From Trichomonas vaginalis G3 (taxonomy: Eukaryota > Parabasalia > Trichomonadida > Trichomonadidae): a DNA stretch of 64,000 nucleotides. Each line of letters begins with the position of its first letter. Within the stretch, counting starts at the first letter, position 1. The DNA lies in the NCBI RefSeq assembly GCF_026262505.1, contig NC_067207.1, positions 21,048,082 through 21,112,081 of the forward strand, written 5' to 3'. A model generated the notes under the pieces. The model ran no database searches. It worked only from the letters and a program-made list of their open reading frames with translations, and was not told the DNA's origin. Below are positions 59,508-64,000 of the stretch, one piece after another. Position numbers and translations under genes: made by a program.

Positions 59508-59988
59508 AGAGAACGAATAAAAAGTTTATTGGATGAGTAGGCTCGATGGATGCCTACCCACTGCAAATATACGTTATTTTTTTATTTCCTATGAGAAAAT
59601 AGTTTTCAATTTTTGTACTACTATATGTTTTACTACTTCATAAATCGTTTATTTTTCTTCTTAAAAATAGATTTATAATGTTTCGATTTTTTCGACTTTT
59701 TCAATCTTGATCAAAATTCAAAAATAAGCATAAAATCCAATAAAGTACATAAAATAACTCACATCTATCATATTAAAATTTTCGAAAAATCTCCAAAAAA
59801 ATCACGGTTCGAAAATTTCGAAATCAAAAAGCACATTTTTCGTGGAGAAAAGAAGAAAAACAATTTTTTTTTGGAATTTTGGTGAGAAAGAATCTTCTTT
59901 ATCTCCTCATATTGTGCATATTTTCGCGTTCTGAGAGCGGAAAACGCATTTTTGGAATGCATAGATTCCGAATCACACGGAAAAAATT

Positions 59989-60923
59989 AAGTTTTAATAA
60001 GAAAATAAACGATTTATGAAGTAGTAAAACATATAGTAGTACAAAAATTGAAAACTATTTTCTCATAGGAAATAAAAAAATAACGTATATTTGCAGTGGG
60101 TAGGCATCCATCGAGCCTACTCATCCAATAAACTTTTTATTCGTTCTCTGGCCGACAAAGAGCCAGAGAATCACATCTGCATTAACTTATGCTGAAGTTT
60201 TCTGGATTTCCTTCCTCATTTGAGAGACATCCAGATAACTTCAGCATAAACGAATTACAGACATGTTCTCTCGCTCTTTGTGGGCCAAGTACCACAACTA
60301 CATTACAATAGGACAGAATTCTTCCGAGGCCTCTCATCAAATGAGAGACTTCGGAAAAACTCTGTCCTATTCGATTAATTACAGAATCCTAGGCCTTTTG
60401 GGAACTAGGAAAGAGTAGTAAGAGTACTTTAAGGCAATGCTCATTACGAAGTCTCTCATCGAATGAGAGATTTCGTAATGAACATTGCCCATTTCGAGCA
60501 AATTTACTCCCCTAACCCTCGGAGGTTAAGGGAGTAGTACTATAGTCAACGAGGGCAATAACGTATAACTAATATCGCCAGAAGCACAATAATTACGCAG
60601 CCTAGCTACGCTATCCTAGCAGCCAGGCTGCATAGATATTGTGCTTCTGGCGTACAGAAACCTCATGGAAGACCCATTGGAGATCTCCAGCCGAAATCAC
60701 TTGCTGATGTGGATGGAGCAGCACTAAGATTGGCCAGATCAAAGGCTGCGTAGCATCCCAGCAAGTGAATAGTCGGCGGCGACACCAGCTGTGGTCCACC
60801 ATGAGATTATGGCACTTTTGCGTTTTGGCGGGCAAAGTTTTTTTGATCTGACATTTGTAAACAGTTTACATCGTCAGATTTGTAACTTTACAAATGTCAG
60901 ATTTTCGATCTTGTCCCGCTCTC
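59989..60923 (-). repeat. right inverted arm
   Basis: Inverse of the left arm with the same hairpin series. The differences seen are length changes in A and G runs. Confidence 0.85.
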
Positions 60924-60933
60924 TATTAAAAAA
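60924..60933. repeat. target-site duplication, right, TATTAAAAAA
   Basis: Identical to 58723-58732. Confidence 0.75.
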
Positions 60934-61060
60934 TTAAAGATAATTATTAAACATCATATATATAAAGACCTGATTCAATTCATTGAATTGAAATGAATTT
61001 TTATTTAGTGTCATAAAATTGATAACGAGAGAAATATTTTGATATTAGAAATTTTATTAA

Positions 61061-62180
61061 AATTTACGGTTATTTGACAGTCTGAATGAATTCCAAAGAA
61101 AGTCATCCTCTGCGGATGACAATGTTTGGAATAGCTACTTCAAGATTGAATTCACAGGTGAAGAAACTAAAAGCTGTCTAAATTGTAATCTAACAACAGA
61201 GAAAAATCAATATTTCCTAGACGAATGCAGCTTCTTTGATGATAATGACCGAGTTATCAACTTTGACCCAATTTACAACACATTATTCCTACATAATCGC
61301 TGTTCTTTTAGTGATTGCATTTCAACAAAAGCTGGAAGTTGCATTAACTACCAAATTGGCCGAAATAGTTCAATTATTCAGCGAAAATTCTGTTGCACAA
61401 AGTGCAAAGGTAAAAGTGCTGGTCAATTTTCATTTACAAATGTTGGCCCTGATAACTTAAATTTTATTATTGAGAGTTCTATTTTTGATGCAGGGAATGA
61501 AGTTGAAGGATATTCTCTTTGCTGCACAATGAATGATAATATCGTAGTTTCATCAACAAATTTCTCATCATGTAAAGCAAAATTCCAAACTGCTGGATAT
61601 TATAGGTGTGAATCACGCAATTATATAACAAAAATTAACCATACAACTGTTGTCAATAATTTTGCAAAAGAAAGTACAATGATAAATATTTGATATAACG
61701 CTTTGATTGATTCATGTAATATTATAAATAATACCATGACACAATCAGAAAGAGGAATTATTCACCATACTAAAAATTCTCTTACTGTAAAAAGTTGTTC
61801 TTTTATTAACAACACTGCTCCTAAATATTCATGTTTGATATATAACAATAATTCTGATCGAAATGAAGAAACAACAGTTGATAGTTGTTACATTGACAAT
61901 TCGATTTCGTCAACATTTCTTATTTATGTAGAACCTACTAATCCAAGAGAACTATTTACTAACAAATTGATTCATCTTTCAACTGGTAATTGCAAAGCAG
62001 AATTTACAATTATCAATAAAAATATTTCTGAAGTTAAAAAACTTTCTCTTTTTTTACAAACTTTAGTAAACATTTCTAAATCTTCATAAAACACTTTCCA
62101 TATCATTGAGACTTCTATTTTTAATATAACAAATTTTGTGTTTATGATGGGATGTGTTATATTCTATATTAATTTCTGAT
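61061..62180 (+). pseudogene. beta-helix-like surface protein, decayed and 5'-truncated
   Basis: A long stop-free stretch without an ATG at its beginning reads LDECSFFDDNDRVINF..., C.F.DCIS..., SSIFDAGNEVEG. A TGA at 61691-61693 follows, and the same frame resumes IDSCNIINNT, VKSCSFINNTAPKYS until a TAA at 62087-62089. A similar unit, HIIETSIFNITNF, appears after that in another frame. The recurring SC.F.NN units are those of right-handed beta-helix surface proteins, a large family in T. vaginalis. The 5' part is missing, and the foldback element ends only about 130 bases upstream. The gene is clearly dead: one internal stop, one frame change and a lost start. Confidence 0.7.
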
Positions 62181-62388
62181 ATCTTACATCGAGTTGTTTG
62201 ATGAACTTAGTTACTTATATTTACTAAAGTTTATGATCATTTATTTTCGCAACAAAGATGAGAAGATTTGAAATTGCTCGACTCACAATTAAATAAATAT
62301 ACTGTATTAATTAATAACAATTTTATATTCAAATTATAAATAAAAAGTAAAATCAGGCAAAACTATATGCTTGCATAATGCACTAAAG

Positions 62389-64000
62389 TTAAATGAAACC
62401 ATGAGATTTAAGAAATTCTAGCATTTTACATTTCTTTCGATTAACACAAATCGAAACAACACTGTAACCATAACCATCTTTGTCATTTATATCTGCCCCA
62501 TGATTAAGTAATAGTTCTGCAATTTCTGGATGATCATTGATTGTAGCCAGAATTAAAGCTGTGTTTGAATTGTTAGTTTTTTCATTGATATCTGCTCCAT
62601 TTTCAAGCAATAATTTAGCAGTTTCGAGTGAATTATTAATAGATGCAATATGAAGAGGAGTAGCACCATATTTATCTCTTGAATTAATTTTCAAACCATG
62701 TGAACATAGTGTTTCGGCTATATCTCTTAAATTAAACATAGCAGCTTCATGAAGAAGAGTTCCTTTATCAATTTTTGTGCAATTGACATCAGCTCCGTTA
62801 TCAATAAGAAATTCTAATGTTTCTTTGTTTAAGTACTGCATTTGAAAAAGAACATTACTACCACATACATCTCTCCAATTAATGTCGGCACCATATTTCA
62901 AAAGAAGTTTAATAGATTCAATATCATTTCTTTTGGCTGACCAGAAAATTGGTGTTTCAGTAAATCGATTTTTTGCATTTGGATCTGCACCTTTTGAAAG
63001 TAAAAGTTCAACAATTTTGATACTGTTAAATTGAACAGCATAATGAAGTGGTGAATTATCCAATAATGAATCTACATTTACTTTGGAATCATGATCAATA
63101 AGAGTTTTAACAACATCGCAATTATTATTTTTAACTGCACAATAAATAGAACTCTCTCCATTATATGTTTTTTTGTTGACATCATTTCCACGAGATATAA
63201 AAAAGTTACAAAGAGAAGGTATATTAAAACCACACGAAAAGTAAAGAAAGTCATTATTATTGTATTTATCTCTATCTATTCCAATAAGAAAAGATTGAAG
63301 ATTTTGATATTCAACACATTTTTGATATGGAATTTTGAAATTGCATTCATTTAATATATAAATAAAAATATCAATGTTATGCGAAATGATTGAAAAACTC
63401 AGTGAATCTCCATTTGGTTTTTGGAATGCTAAACATTCTTTAACTATATCTGGATTTGCATTTAGAAATGAATAATTCAAACAATTCGGTGTAATAAAAC
63501 TATTGAATTTCGATCTTAATATTTTAAAGCAATTAACAGATCCAAAATAGCAACATAATTCAATTAAACTTATTTTACCATTAACTTCATGTAAAAATGG
63601 ACATTCAATCATTTCATTTGCATAAAAACCAGGAATTTCTGTCAATCTACTGAATTCAGAAATGTCATCATACAAAATGCTTCGAAATAATGGATTCGAT
63701 TTGCTGAAATCTAAATCTCCATAAAATTTTTCAAAAACACGAATTCTGTTTTTATTATAGTCTGAAATCAATAATCCATAAGCTTTATTAAATAAATATT
63801 GGCAAAATGGTGATAATCTATCAGTAAATGGTTTGTATTCATCATCTATTTTTTTGATTAGTGCCCAGTATGGCTTATAATTGAATAAATGAAATGTAAA
63901 TGCATTATCTATGTGTTTCAAAATTGTTTCCGGGTCAAAATGGTATCTATCAATTAAAATTGACTTGATATCTTGATAAATCTTGTTTATTTCATCGATT
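62389..64000 (-). CDS. ankyrin-repeat protein (DUF3447-type N-terminus), 5' end outside window
   Basis: The frame is open to the right edge and reads IDEINKIYQDIKSIL...FDPETILKHIDNAF upstream, the usual N-terminal domain of another large Trichomonas ankyrin family. There is therefore no start codon in the window. About residues 100-250 of the visible part are the DUF3447-type region with degenerate ankyrin units (LIELCCYFGSVNCFKIL). Seven or eight canonical repeats follow, such as SPLHYAVQFNSIKIVELLLSKGADPN and TPLHIASINNSLETAKLLLENGADIN. It ends FLKSHGFI, the common C-terminus of this family. Unlike the DKEAK genes, its repeats are diverged at DNA level, so it is an older, stable gene. Confidence 0.85.
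   Translation of the reverse strand, partial: IDEINKIYQDIKSILIDRYHFDPETILKHIDNAFTFHLFNYKPYWALIKKIDDEYKPFTDRLSPFCQYLFNKAYGLLISDYNKNRIRVFEKFYGDLDFSKSNPLFRSILYDDISEFSRLTEIPGFYANEMIECPFLHEVNGKISLIELCCYFGSVNCFKILRSKFNSFITPNCLNYSFLNANPDIVKECLAFQKPNGDSLSFSIISHNIDIFIYILNECNFKIPYQKCVEYQNLQSFLIGIDRDKYNNNDFLYFSCGFNIPSLCNFFISRGNDVNKKTYNGESSIYCAVKNNNCDVVKTLIDHDSKVNVDSLLDNSPLHYAVQFNSIKIVELLLSKGADPNAKNRFTETPIFWSAKRNDIESIKLLLKYGADINWRDVCGSNVLFQMQYLNKETLEFLIDNGADVNCTKIDKGTLLHEAAMFNLRDIAETLCSHGLKINSRDKYGATPLHIASINNSLETAKLLLENGADINEKTNNSNTALILATINDHPEIAELLLNHGADINDKDGYGYSVVSICVNRKKCKMLEFLKSHGFI

Larger units (their letters stand above)
58733..59667 (+). repeat. left inverted arm
   Basis: Contains at least seven successive palindromes: 58754-58810, 58853-58996, 59006-59082, 59122-59152, 59168-59224, 59286-59350 and 59371-59507. 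Confidence 0.85.
58733..60923. mobile_element. Mutator-like foldback element with about 935-bp inverted arms
   Basis: It starts GAGAGCGGGACAAGATCG and ends with the exact inverse. The arms, 58733 to about 59667 and about 59989 to 60923, are nearly identical: I see mainly a few one- or two-base length differences in homopolymers. A centre of about 320 bases is AT-rich. The 10-bp target duplication (TATTAAAAAA) and very long terminal inverted repeats fit the Mutator superfamily, which is present in T. vaginalis. No transposase is encoded, so it would be a non-autonomous copy. Each arm is itself a chain of imperfect hairpins. The arm-to-arm identity implies recent insertion or gene conversion. 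Confidence 0.8.

Noticed and set aside
59768-59962. Minus-strand frame in the centre of the foldback element
   Set aside because: Short, Phe/Lys-rich, no transposase motif. Expected by chance in AT-rich sequence.

Overview
The window looks like nuclear DNA of Trichomonas, most likely T. vaginalis. Reasons: AT-rich spacers, short intron-free genes, TCAYTW-type initiators 6 to 15 bases before several start codons, the DKEAK-type ankyrin gene family, a 1.3 kb mariner with a D,D34D transposase, and part of a Maverick/Polinton.

Layout. 1-6.7 kb: right part of a Maverick whose other end lies outside the window (PolB remains, capsid-type genes, small genes, and its own start-proximal motif). 7.8-22.1 kb: host genes: an unknown 462-aa protein, two inverted ankyrin genes flanking a TKL-type kinase, an ER-type DnaJ, an armadillo protein, a coiled-coil protein and a GRWD1-type WD protein. 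22.5-34.1 kb: two tandem single-pass membrane proteins (one frameshifted), a Ste24-like membrane protein that has lost its zinc ligands, ribosomal protein uL30, protein farnesyltransferase alpha, a DDX27-type helicase and a flagellar-type coiled-coil protein. 34.1-45.4 kb: an intact-looking mariner, a BTB-like/ankyrin gene, a bridge-like lipid-transfer-type protein, and a family of repeats sharing TTAAGGGTGCAC ends, one of which abuts an amputated adenylyl cyclase. 45.8-50.2 kb: a TRF4-type poly(A) polymerase, a 5'-truncated PEPCK joined to a fragment of another gene, and a gene split at an AT microsatellite. 50.5-58.5 kb: one 2,682-codon low-complexity gene. 58.7-60.9 kb: a Mutator-like foldback element with about 935-bp arms, each built from consecutive imperfect hairpins, flanked by a 10-bp target duplication. 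61-64 kb: a decayed beta-helix-like surface gene and the 3' part of an ankyrin gene that runs off the window.

The host genes are mostly independent housekeeping units, each with its own short promoter. The one possible functional link is prenylation: the farnesyltransferase alpha gene lies 1.4 kb from the catalytically dead CAAX-protease homologue. The strongest candidates for something undescribed are the hairpin-array foldback element, the Ste24 pseudoprotease, the frame break shared by both ankyrin copies that leaves a 37-codon leader ORF, the TTAAGGGTGCAC repeat family with its triplicated terminus, and the Maverick-specific start motif. No tRNA, rRNA or CRISPR array was seen.
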